Assembly (NCBI GenBank): GCA_035501495.1
Contig: DATJWB010000320.1
Span: 41,868 to 105,867 of the forward strand
Reading direction: 5' to 3'
DNA: 64,000 nt
DNA from: JAIQFL01 sp035501495
GTDB lineage: Bacteria; Acidobacteriota; Terriglobia; Bryobacterales; Bryobacteraceae
Shown here: piece by piece, positions 51,019 to 58,822 of the stretch
How positions within the stretch are numbered: the first letter of the stretch is position 1
How the letters are laid out: the number at the start of each line of letters is the position of its first letter
Position numbers and translations under genes: made by a program
Notes under the pieces: generated by a model
Databases searched by the model: none
The model's input: the letters and a program-made list of their open reading frames with translations, nothing else
Told to the model about the DNA's origin: nothing

Positions 51019-52527
51019 CTATTCGGTCGCGCCGAGCCGGCGCAACAACGCCGCTGTACTTTGATGGGTAATCCGGGGACGGCGCACGCCGGTGTCGTCC
51101 GCGCCGGTATCCACAGGCCGCGCCCCGGCGCCGCGTCCGGCCGGGTCCAGAGCCACCATCAACGGCGTGATGCCGCGCCGGTTCCTGGCGTTCACGTTCG
51201 CTCCCCGCTCCACCAGTAACTTCACCACGGTATCGTAGCCGAGCGAGGCGGCGGTATGCAGCGCCGTATCTCCTGCCTGGTTCCCCGCATTCACGTCCAC
51301 CTGGAAATCGAGCACCGCCGCCACGCCTTCGAGAACACGGCTTTCGGGCTCGACCTTGCCGAAATCGACTCGTGCGATGCCCCGGCGGCTCTGACCCAAG
51401 CTCGATCCCATTCCCGCTGCCAGCATCAGCGCCGTGGCTCCATTCGGCATGGTGAGCTTCAGATCGGCTCCGCCTGCCGCCAGCAGGCGCAGGCTTTCCA
51501 CTTCCAGGAACTTGGCGGCCAGCAGCAGCGGGGTAGCCCCCCTCAGCGTGGCGGGCAGATTGTAGTCCGTGGTATCCCGCCGCAGCGGCGTGCCCTTCGT
51601 CATGCGGGCATTGGGATTTGCTCCGTGCGCCAGCAAAGCCTTAACCAGGCTCGCGTCGCTGCGTAGCACAGCGGCATGGAGAGCCGTGTACCCGATATCC
51701 GCGTTGTTCGCGTCGGCGCCCTGATCGAGCAGCAGCTCGGCCACCCGCCCCTGTCCGCTGTATGCCGCCAGAATCAGCGCGCTCGTCCCGTCGGCCTGTC
51801 GATCGTTTACGTCGGACCCCGCGCTGATCAGCAGTTTCGCCGATTCCAGATCGCCTGCCCGCGCCGCAAAGAGCAGCGGGGTGCTGCCCCCGCGCTGCAC
51901 GGTGTAATTCAACTCCTCTCGTCCGGACCGCTGGGTCTGCTCGCCGACCACGGTCTGTGGATACGCCAGCGACCGCGCGCGGAAATCCGCCCCGAACTCC
52001 AGCAGCACGGCTACGGCCTCGGGGTGCCGTTGCGCGGCCGCCCACATCAGCGCGGTCTGGTGGTGCGACGATTCCCTGGCATTCACCGCCGCGCCGTGCA
52101 CCAGCAGCGACTTCACCGCCTTCGCCTCGCCGGTGCGCGCGCAGGTCATGAGCGCGGTCTCCCCGTTCAGCAGCTTCGAATTGGGGTCCGCTCCCGCCGC
52201 AAGCAACCGCTCCACCATTGCCGCGCTCCGATTGGTACACGCCAGGTAGAGCGGCGTCGCGCCATCGTCGTTAGCCGCATTCACCCGCGCACCGCCCCGC
52301 AGCAGCAGGTCCGCCATCGCCAGATTGTCCGCACGCGCCGCCCAATGCAAGGCTGTCGCGCCGTCGCCCTGGCTGGCATTCACGTCCGCCCTCTGGCTCA
52401 CCAGCCCCCGAACAGCCTCCAGGTCGTTGCTCTTCGCCGCCTGAAGGACGCGCAGATCAGGCGCACCGGTTGCCCAAGCTACGGCGAGGCAGCCACAACC
52501 GGCCAGAAGCTTGAGGTTGACGTGCAT
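51019..52527 (-). CDS. Secreted ankyrin-repeat protein
   Basis: 502 aa with a signal peptide (LKLLAGCGCLAVAWATGA). About ten or more ankyrin repeats follow, for example DGATALHWAARADNLAMADL, DDGATPLYLACTNRSAAMVE, NGETALMTCARTGEAKAV, DGTSALILAAYSGQGRVAEL and RRGITPLMVALDPAGRG. Ankyrin proteins of this kind accompany DUF1592/DUF1552 pairs in many Solibacter-like genomes. They probably act as periplasmic protein-binding scaffolds. It starts 18 nt after the DUF1552 gene and ends 14 nt before the oxidoreductase gene. Confidence 0.9.
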   Translation of the reverse strand: MHVNLKLLAGCGCLAVAWATGAPDLRVLQAAKSNDLEAVRGLVSQRADVNASQGDGATALHWAARADNLAMADLLLRGGARVNAANDDGATPLYLACTNRSAAMVERLLAAGADPNSKLLNGETALMTCARTGEAKAVKSLLVHGAAVNARESSHHQTALMWAAAQRHPEAVAVLLEFGADFRARSLAYPQTVVGEQTQRSGREELNYTVQRGGSTPLLFAARAGDLESAKLLISAGSDVNDRQADGTSALILAAYSGQGRVAELLLDQGADANNADIGYTALHAAVLRSDASLVKALLAHGANPNARMTKGTPLRRDTTDYNLPATLRGATPLLLAAKFLEVESLRLLAAGGADLKLTMPNGATALMLAAGMGSSLGQSRRGIARVDFGKVEPESRVLEGVAAVLDFQVDVNAGNQAGDTALHTAASLGYDTVVKLLVERGANVNARNRRGITPLMVALDPAGRGAGARPVDTGADDTGVRRPRITHQSTAALLRRLGATE

Positions 52528-52545
52528 AGCGCCTCCGGACCGCCT

Positions 52546-53889
52546 TCATCCCAGAAAAACGCCGGGATCGATTCTGCCCGTGCTGTCGCCGATGCGGTCG
52601 CAACGGACGCCCAACTGATCGAGCAGCGTCAGGTGCAAATTCGCCAGGGGCACGTTCTTGAACCGGATGTGCCGGCCGCCTTTCAAATTCCCCGCCCCGC
52701 CGCCGGCCAGGATGACCGGAATGTTGTATGGCGAGTGGCTGTTGCTGTCCGCAATGCCGGCGCCGTACATCATGGTCATGTGATCGAGCAGCGTTCCATC
52801 GCCATCCGGCGTGGAACGCAGCTTATCCAGGAAGTAGGCGAACATCTTCACGTGATACGCGTTGATTTTCGCTACTTTCGCAATCTTTTCCGGCTCCTGC
52901 TGGTGGTGCGAAATGGGGTGATGGGCATCGGGTACGCCGATTTGCGGGAAGGTCATGCCGCTGTGTTCGTGCCCCAGCATCATGGTGATCACGCGGGTCA
53001 GGTCGCACTGGTAAGCCAGCACCTCCAGATCGAACATCAGCTTCACGTGGTCTTCCCAATTCGCCGGAATCCCGACCGGATGGGTCACCACCGGAACCTC
53101 GCGGCCGCTCTGCTCCTCGGCGATCTGGATGCGCTGCTCCACGCCGCGCACCGCGTCCAGATACTCGGTGAGCTTCGTGCGATCGCTCTGCGGCAACCGG
53201 CCCTGCAAACGCCCGACCTCGTCGGCTACCGAGTCGAGAATGCTCTTCTGCTGGTGCAGCCGCGCCAGGCGCGACTTCGCGTCAGTGCTTCCGCTGTCGC
53301 CGAACAATCGCTCGAATACCACCCGCGGGCTGTTCTGCGTGGGCAGCGGAGTGTTGGCGGTCTTCCAGGAGATGGTGTTGGTGTATGGACACGCGAAGCC
53401 GGTATCGCAGGCGCCGGCCGTCTCGCCGTTTTCGATCGCCAGTTCGAGGGACGCGAGTTGCGTATGTTTCCCGGTCTCCTGCGCCAGGATCTGATCCATC
53501 GAGATGCCCGCGTCCAGCCAGGTTTCGCTTTGCGGCGGCGAGACGTCCGTGAGAAAGCGCGTAGTCGCCTTGGCGTGTGCTCCGCCCGGCCTGCCAGGCG
53601 TGGGGACGCAGTCGAGCCCGCTCAGAATCAGAAAATTCTGCCGGTAGGGCTCCAGCGCGCTCAAAGTCGGCGTGATCTCATATGCGGCGCCGTCGGCCGC
53701 CGGCAGATAACTCGGCATGATCATGCCGTTCGGAACATACACCACGCCAAAACGATTCACCGGTTTTGCCCCGGTCCTGTCCAACGGAGTCATGGCGGGA
53801 GCCATGCTATCCAACAGCGGCAGGGCCAAACCGGCGCCCAGGCCGCGCAGCATCATCCGGCGCGAGATCGCCCTCCTGGAAATGATCAC
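52546..53889 (-). CDS. DUF1552 domain-containing protein
   Basis: 447 aa, GTG start at 53889 that overlaps the DUF1592 stop codon (GTGA), with GGAGGAGAA just upstream. The N-terminus carries a possible Tat-like signal (ISRRMMLRGLGAGLALPLL). DUF1552 motifs include VYVPNGMIMPSYLPA, LDCVPTPGRPGGAHAKATTRF and MLGHEHSGMTFPQIG; the pattern MMYGAGIADSNSHSPYNIPV is close to sulfatase-like hydrolase folds. Function is unknown. In Planctomycetota and Acidobacteriota it is nearly always next to a DUF1592 cytochrome, as here, which suggests a joint periplasmic complex. Confidence 0.93.
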   Translation of the reverse strand: MIISRRAISRRMMLRGLGAGLALPLLDSMAPAMTPLDRTGAKPVNRFGVVYVPNGMIMPSYLPAADGAAYEITPTLSALEPYRQNFLILSGLDCVPTPGRPGGAHAKATTRFLTDVSPPQSETWLDAGISMDQILAQETGKHTQLASLELAIENGETAGACDTGFACPYTNTISWKTANTPLPTQNSPRVVFERLFGDSGSTDAKSRLARLHQQKSILDSVADEVGRLQGRLPQSDRTKLTEYLDAVRGVEQRIQIAEEQSGREVPVVTHPVGIPANWEDHVKLMFDLEVLAYQCDLTRVITMMLGHEHSGMTFPQIGVPDAHHPISHHQQEPEKIAKVAKINAYHVKMFAYFLDKLRSTPDGDGTLLDHMTMMYGAGIADSNSHSPYNIPVILAGGGAGNLKGGRHIRFKNVPLANLHLTLLDQLGVRCDRIGDSTGRIDPGVFLG

Positions 53890-56348
53890 TTCTCCTCCTG
53901 CTGGTTCGCGGTGGCGCTCAAACTGGCTCCGTTCTTCGTCACGCCCATGCGGAACGGCGGACTCTTCACAATCCCTAGAATGATGGCTGACCACCGGTAG
54001 TCCTCCGCGGCCGCAACGTGCACGATTCCGCGGATGGCCGGCTGGTCGTAATACTCCGTCCCTCTGCCGATGGCATACCCCAGCAGCTTCCCCGTAAACG
54101 TCCGGAGAAAATCCTCCCGGTGGCTCACCAGCAGCGCGCGCAGCCCCGCCACACCATCGAATTTCGTGCCATCGGGTAAGGACGCAGAAGCATCGATCGG
54201 CGCACCATCGCTCACCGTGCGCCACTTGCCGAGCGCATCGAAATTCTCGAGCGAGAACCCCAGCGGATCCATCCGTCGATGGCACGACGCACACGCGGCG
54301 TTCTTCCGGTGCGCCTCCATCCGCTCGCGGAGCGCTTTCGGCGCGCCGTTCTTTCCCGCTTCCTCGAGCGCAGGCACATCCGGCGGCGGTGGTGGGGGCG
54401 GCGACCCGAGCAGGTTCGCAAGCAGCCATCGGCCGCGCATCGTCACCGAAGTCCGGTTGGGATAGGACGTTACAGCCAGAATGCTGGCCTGCCCCAGCAA
54501 CCCGCCACGGATGCCATCCGTAAAGGTCACGCGCCGCAGATCGTTACCGTAGATGTCCGGAACACCGTAGTGCCTGGCCAGCCTTTCATTCAGGAAAGAA
54601 TAATCGGCCGTCAGCAATTCCATCACGCTGCGGTCTTCACGGAGCTGGCTCCCGACGAATGTTCGCGTCTCCTGCGACATCGCATCGCGCAGGTTCTCGT
54701 CAAACTCCGAGTACAGCTCCGTGTCCGGCACCAGCCCCGAAATCTTGTTCAGTTCCAGCCAGCGGGCGGCGAAACTGTCCACCAGGCGCTGCGACCGCGG
54801 GTCGCGCAGCATGCGCCGGACTTGCTGCTCCAGGACTGCCGGGTCCTTGAGTTGCTCCCGCTCAGCAGCCTTCAGGAGTTCATCGTCGGGAACGCTGCCC
54901 CACAGAAAGAACGACAGCCGCGAGGCAAGGTCCACATCGTCCAACCGGTAGGCCGAACCGGCGGCCAGACCCGGCGGTTCGCGTTCGATGCGGAAGAGGA
55001 AGCTCGGAGAGGCCAGGATTCGCTCCACGCCGCGCTGGATTCCGCCGTCGAAACTCCCGCCTGCCCGGCCTTCGCGGTAGAAGCGGAGCAAAGTCTGAAG
55101 ATCCTCATCCGTCAGCGGGCGCCGGTAGGCCCGCCGGGCGAGCGTACTCAGGATCGTCTTCGCACACGGCTCTTCGCCTGCGCGGTCTTTGGGAGTGCAG
55201 ATGAACACCCTGCGGCGCGAGGGCGAATCGGCCGCGGCGGTGGCGTGGTACGGTCCGGCGATGGAAACGATCTCCACCGCCGGGTTGCCATGATAATACT
55301 CGTTGGTGGTACGTCCAAAGCCGGTCTGGGGCGGCTGTAGAATGCCCTCCGGTTCCCACACGCGCCGCACGAACGAGATCCCCACTTCGTGTTCGCCCGC
55401 GGTGATCGGAACATCATTTGCCTCGAGCCCGGCGTCGGCCGTATGCATGTAGACTTCCCATTCCGGCCCGCCCTGCGTATTCCCGGCGAAGTTCTCCGGT
55501 GCGGTCATGCCCTTGCCTTCGCCGCCAACGCTGAACCGCTTGAGGCGGACGCCATCCAGCCGGATGTCGAGTTGGTGCGGCTCTCCCATGCCCACCAGGT
55601 AATCGTATTCCTGACGCCGCAGCAGCACCTTAATGTTGTAGCGGCCGTCCGCGGGAAAGAGGTAATGAATGGCCGCCCCGCCCTGCGAACCGAATGGCAG
55701 GTCCTCGCTCATCTGCTCATCCTGCACCAGGGCCTTCGAGAGTTTGAACGTTTCGACCACCGGCACGATGCTCGGATCGTGGATCACCAGGCGGCTGACG
55801 GTTCGCGCGGCGCCCAGGTAGTTCTCCAGCAGAGCGGGCGAGACCGAAAGTACGCTTGCCACGTTATCGAAACCTTCCTGGTCCGCATCGTCCGCGGTGA
55901 GGAGCGCATGGCCATCGATTTCGAGCCCCAGCAGATCGCGGATGGCCGCCGTGTACTCGGACCGGTTCAACCGGTGCACCGCCACGCGGCCGGCGTTCGG
56001 CCTGGCCGCCGCAGCCGCGTCCAGCGCGCCTTCCAACTGCTGGACTACGGCACGGTACGTGCCCGCATCGGGACGCGGTAACCCCGGCGGCGGCATTTCG
56101 GCGGTTCGCAGCTTCCGCGCCACCTTTTCCCACTGCTCCGCGTGATCGCCAGGATGCGAAACATCCAGGGTATCGAGCGCCAGGCCGGCGGTCTTCCTCC
56201 GGGCGTTGTGACACGTGACGCAGTATTGATCGAGGACGGCGCGCGGGTCGGGCGGGGGCGTCTGAAGCTGCGCACGCAGGTACCCGCCTGCCGCCACGAC
56301 GCCCAGTGCAACGAATCCGGTCAGTACGACTTTTCGATGGGCTGTCAT
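53886..56348 (-). CDS. DUF1592/DUF1588 cytochrome-type protein (PSD1-like family)
   Basis: 820 aa, ATG at 56348. Signal or anchor at the N-terminus (LTGFVALGVVAAGGYLRA). A first CVTCH heme motif lies in DQYCVTCHNARRKTAGL. A second, CASCHRRMDPLG, is near the C-terminus in the DUF1588/DUF1585 part. Intermediate modules fit DUF1587, DUF1595, DUF1592 and DUF1588 in that order (NRSEYTAAIRDLLGLEIDGH, LARRAYRRPLTDEDLQTL, FLWGSVPDDELLKAAE). Function is unknown; a redox role in a cell-surface complex is likely. It is paired with DUF1552 through a 4-nt overlap. Confidence 0.93.
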   Translation of the reverse strand: MTAHRKVVLTGFVALGVVAAGGYLRAQLQTPPPDPRAVLDQYCVTCHNARRKTAGLALDTLDVSHPGDHAEQWEKVARKLRTAEMPPPGLPRPDAGTYRAVVQQLEGALDAAAAARPNAGRVAVHRLNRSEYTAAIRDLLGLEIDGHALLTADDADQEGFDNVASVLSVSPALLENYLGAARTVSRLVIHDPSIVPVVETFKLSKALVQDEQMSEDLPFGSQGGAAIHYLFPADGRYNIKVLLRRQEYDYLVGMGEPHQLDIRLDGVRLKRFSVGGEGKGMTAPENFAGNTQGGPEWEVYMHTADAGLEANDVPITAGEHEVGISFVRRVWEPEGILQPPQTGFGRTTNEYYHGNPAVEIVSIAGPYHATAAADSPSRRRVFICTPKDRAGEEPCAKTILSTLARRAYRRPLTDEDLQTLLRFYREGRAGGSFDGGIQRGVERILASPSFLFRIEREPPGLAAGSAYRLDDVDLASRLSFFLWGSVPDDELLKAAEREQLKDPAVLEQQVRRMLRDPRSQRLVDSFAARWLELNKISGLVPDTELYSEFDENLRDAMSQETRTFVGSQLREDRSVMELLTADYSFLNERLARHYGVPDIYGNDLRRVTFTDGIRGGLLGQASILAVTSYPNRTSVTMRGRWLLANLLGSPPPPPPPDVPALEEAGKNGAPKALRERMEAHRKNAACASCHRRMDPLGFSLENFDALGKWRTVSDGAPIDASASLPDGTKFDGVAGLRALLVSHREDFLRTFTGKLLGYAIGRGTEYYDQPAIRGIVHVAAAEDYRWSAIILGIVKSPPFRMGVTKNGASLSATANQQEEK

Positions 56349-56360
56349 CTGGTCCGCCCT

Positions 56361-57134
56361 CTAAACCAAGCGGCAGACCCAGCCGCTGCTCGCGTCACAG
56401 TACCAAAGCACGCCTTGGTGAATGTCCATGCCGTGCAACTCGGGGTCCTGTTTGGTCAATTGAATTTTGGCCAACATCCGGCCGTCGCTCGGATCCAACT
56501 TGTAGATTGCCTGGTCGTTCGACTCGACGCACCAGAGGAATCCGTTATCCCAGGCGAGTCCGTGGGTGCGAACGCCGGGAGCCGGAATGCTCCTCACGAT
56601 CTCGCCCGTCTCCGGCTCCATCAGAAACAGCTTTCCGGAAGCGGGCACGGCCATCCAATATTGCCCATTCACGAACTTGATTCCGTGTGCGCCGGAAACC
56701 GTGGCATTCGGGCCGGTGGTCCAAATGCCCGACCCTGGCGTGACCCACTGCTTCAAAGTCTTGCCCGTGACCGGATCCACCTTCATGGTCTTCGGCGGGC
56801 TGCCGTCGGCAGTCTTGGTGGAGGCGATCCACAAGGCGCCGCGAGCAAACGCGATGCCGCTGCCGTGAATCGACTCGGTCTGGATTTGGCGGATGACGGA
56901 GCCATCTTCGGGATGCACCAGAAACGCCTTGTTGGGATCTACCTGGTCGAGAATCCACAGCCCTTCGGCAACAAAGGCCAAATCATTGGGCTGTTTACAC
57001 GGGGCTTTGAAGACCTTTTCGACGCGCTTCTGGATGGCCGGCAGATTGGCCTTCGGGTCAACCGCCAGCAGACGAGAACCCGCCAGCAGGCCGGCGCCGG
57101 CCATAAAGCTCCGCCGGGAAAGGCGCTCGCGCAT
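56361..57134 (-). CDS. Tat-exported beta-propeller (SMP-30/PQQ-like) protein, first gene of the operon
   Basis: 257 aa, ATG at 57134 with GGAGGGG upstream. The N-terminus is a Tat-type signal (RLSRRSFMAGAGLLAGSRLL). The rest is a propeller with repeated strands and turn patterns such as EGLWILDQVDPNKAFLV, GIWTTGPNATVSGAHGIKFV and GLAWDNGFLWCVESNDQAIY. Its length suggests a six- or seven-blade fold with short blades. Such proteins bind or hydrolyse sugar lactones or act as sensors. It starts the minus-strand operon, 12 nt ahead of the DUF1592 gene, and is divergent from the cupin gene (108 nt). Confidence 0.8.
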   Translation of the reverse strand: MRERLSRRSFMAGAGLLAGSRLLAVDPKANLPAIQKRVEKVFKAPCKQPNDLAFVAEGLWILDQVDPNKAFLVHPEDGSVIRQIQTESIHGSGIAFARGALWIASTKTADGSPPKTMKVDPVTGKTLKQWVTPGSGIWTTGPNATVSGAHGIKFVNGQYWMAVPASGKLFLMEPETGEIVRSIPAPGVRTHGLAWDNGFLWCVESNDQAIYKLDPSDGRMLAKIQLTKQDPELHGMDIHQGVLWYCDASSGWVCRLV

Positions 57135-57242
57135 CGCCGTCCAACCCCTCCAGGAGTGTGATGATCATACATGACCGGGCGGCCGAGTGCAAGCGCTACC
57201 AAAGCGCGTGTGATAGAGTGTATGGCGTTTCCGGAGGATTCG

Positions 57243-57740
57243 ATGAGATCGTTCACCCTTGCCGCCCCAGCCATTTCCGCGATGCTCCTCGCCGTCCAGG
57301 CTTACGCCCAAAGCGCCGCCGACATGAAGACCATGTGCTCGGCGGCGGACGTTACCAACCTGATCGCTACGGCCAGGCGCGAGCGCAAAGCAGACCAGCC
57401 GACCTTCACCCAGCCCCTTCTGAAGTTTGCGCCCTACACCGCCAGCCTCGAATATCGCGCTGCCGTCGGGCCCGCCGCGGTCCACGAGAACGAGGCGGAG
57501 ATGTTTTATGTGATTGAAGGCTCTGGGACGCTGACGCTCGGCGGGAAACTCGTCAACGAAAAGCGGTCGAACGCTGCCAACCTCACCGGTACGGCCATCG
57601 AGGGCGGCTCTTCCCGAAAAGTCGCCAAGGGAGACTTCTTCGTCGTCCCCGAAAAGACGCCCCACTGGTTCGGCGCCATCGACGGCACGCTGGTGCTGAT
57701 GTCGCTCCACCTGCCGCGGCCGGTGGCGTCCGGACAATAA
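57243..57740 (+). CDS. Secreted cupin-domain protein
   Basis: 165 aa from ATG 57243 with GGAGG upstream. Signal peptide LAAPAISAMLLAVQAYAQ. Single cupin fold with the two conserved motifs: AAVHENEAEMFYVIEGSG (His/Glu metal ligands) and, after the insertion, GDFFVVPEKTPHWFG (His). Cupins of this type are metal-binding dioxygenase- or isomerase-like proteins; the role here is unknown. It is divergent from the eight-gene operon, whose first gene is a propeller, and shares the 108-nt regulatory region with it. Confidence 0.88.
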   Translation: MRSFTLAAPAISAMLLAVQAYAQSAADMKTMCSAADVTNLIATARRERKADQPTFTQPLLKFAPYTASLEYRAAVGPAAVHENEAEMFYVIEGSGTLTLGGKLVNEKRSNAANLTGTAIEGGSSRKVAKGDFFVVPEKTPHWFGAIDGTLVLMSLHLPRPVASGQ

Positions 57741-58209
57741 TGTCTGCTTTCTCGCCTCGTCCACCGCTTGAGGGAGGCCCGGCCTGAGGTTGGGTCCGGC
57801 CGCTATACTAAGGCAATAGTCGCAACGGGTATCGTGGCACGGAACCACATCGTGCCTGGTTCATGATTCGCTAGGGCGTAACGGAAAGGATAGACCGCAT
57901 TCTCGGGGAACACCGTGCCTGTACCCATGGGCCCGGCTCGGCCCACCGAAATACATGAAACCCGCCGGTCTACAGGCGCAATGTGGCGCGGGCACTCGTG
58001 CCTTCCGCGCCCCGACTCATCGGGGCACTTGTCGGGTGTCTACAGTGCCGCCGGCGGCCAAGGGTTTTCGAGGCTGCTGTTCAAGATCCTTTCCATCGCC
58101 GTTTTCTCTGTTGTCCTGGCTGTCTGCCACACCGCTTGGCAGAGCAACCCGGATTCCCCTCAACCCAGCCAGTCCGATCAGGGACTGAACCTCAATCCGG
58201 AGGAGATCT
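57741..58209. other. Intergenic region with repeat J and a lipoprotein-like frame
   Basis: 469 nt. Besides repeat J (57917-58076) it holds a frame that reads as a lipoprotein-like N-terminus starting inside the repeat. It also contains the ribosome-binding site GGAGGAG of the gene at 58210. No complete gene is supported. Confidence 0.6.
57917..58076 (+). repeat. REP-like repeat, copy J (long form)
   Basis: 5' module (CTGTACCCATGGGCCCGGCT, then CCCACCGAAATACATGAAA), ATGTGGCGC, a decayed hairpin 1 (GCGGGCACTCGTGCCTTC), hairpin 2 with CCCCGA-CTCA-TCGGGG core, a spacer and the 3' module AAGGGTTTTCGAGG. The same module order as copy F shows that the element is longer than its hairpins. Confidence 0.88.
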
Positions 58210-58343
58210 ATGACGCGAAAGATTACGACGATTGCCGTATTTCTGTTGGCTTGCCTGGGTGCAGCCGGCCAAACCCCCATCACCTACACCGTACCGCCTG
58301 GAACATCTTGCACTACCTCGGTGAACGGCTGCGCGCTGCATAA
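57981..58343 (+). pseudogene. Lipoprotein-like reading frame continuous with repeat J
   Basis: An open frame from ATG 57981 starts with repeat-encoded residues (WRGHSCLPRPDSSGHLSG) and then reads LLFKILSIAVFSVVLAVCHT, a clear lipoprotein-type signal with Cys, followed by NPDSPQPSQSDQGLNLNPEE and an acidic stretch. It overlaps the next gene by 134 nt in another frame. It may be a small lipoprotein gene disrupted or re-started by the repeat. Whether it is translated is uncertain. Confidence 0.3.
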
Positions 58344-58718
58344 TCTGACAACCACGGCTCCCACCATCACACCTGGGGCTGGTTTGTGGGCGGGACTTAC
58401 TATACACAGTTCGATTTCCAGATTTACCAGGGACAGAATGCGGCGGCGGGTGCCACGTACTGCGATGGCAATGGGGTTTACACTCAGATTCAAAGACCGG
58501 ACCTGGGAACCAATTACGTCGAATGGAAGCTCGACTGCACCAGCAACTCCTGGACAAACGGCAGCGGGGCGGGCGAAGTTCCCAGCGGGCCGTACCACAT
58601 CGTCGTAGACTTGATCACCCACTGGTACACACAAACCGTAGTCGTCTATCGGTGGAGGCAGACGCTTACGGTGTGGGCGGTCAACGAGGGAACCGTCACA
58701 CTCACACCCGTCAAGTAA
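58210..58718 (+). pseudogene. Secreted hypothetical protein split by a frameshift
   Basis: From ATG 58210 (GGAGGAGATCT upstream) the frame gives a signal peptide (MTRKITTIAVFLLACLGAAG) and QTPITYTVPPGTSCTTSVNG, then becomes implausible after a GGGG run at 58375-58378. The other frame continues sensibly from there to 58718 (GGTYYTQFDFQIYQGQNAAA, WKLDCTSNSWTNGSGAG, VVDLITHWYTQTVVVYRW). One extra G would join the two into a secreted protein of about 169 aa with several Cys. It is either a real frameshift or a sequencing/assembly error in the homopolymer. No family recognised. Confidence 0.75.
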
Positions 58719-58822
58719 GGACAGATCATGGGTTCCGCCCGGCACCCTGGCTGGCGCGTGGCGGCAAAGTTGCCCGCCGCAGCGGACTGGTATAGGATGT
58801 TCGACACTGGGGAGGCCTTTCC

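Noticed and set aside
51676..54000. Plus-strand open frame of 774 codons
   Set aside because: Antisense to the ankyrin and DUF1552 genes; no recognisable domains.
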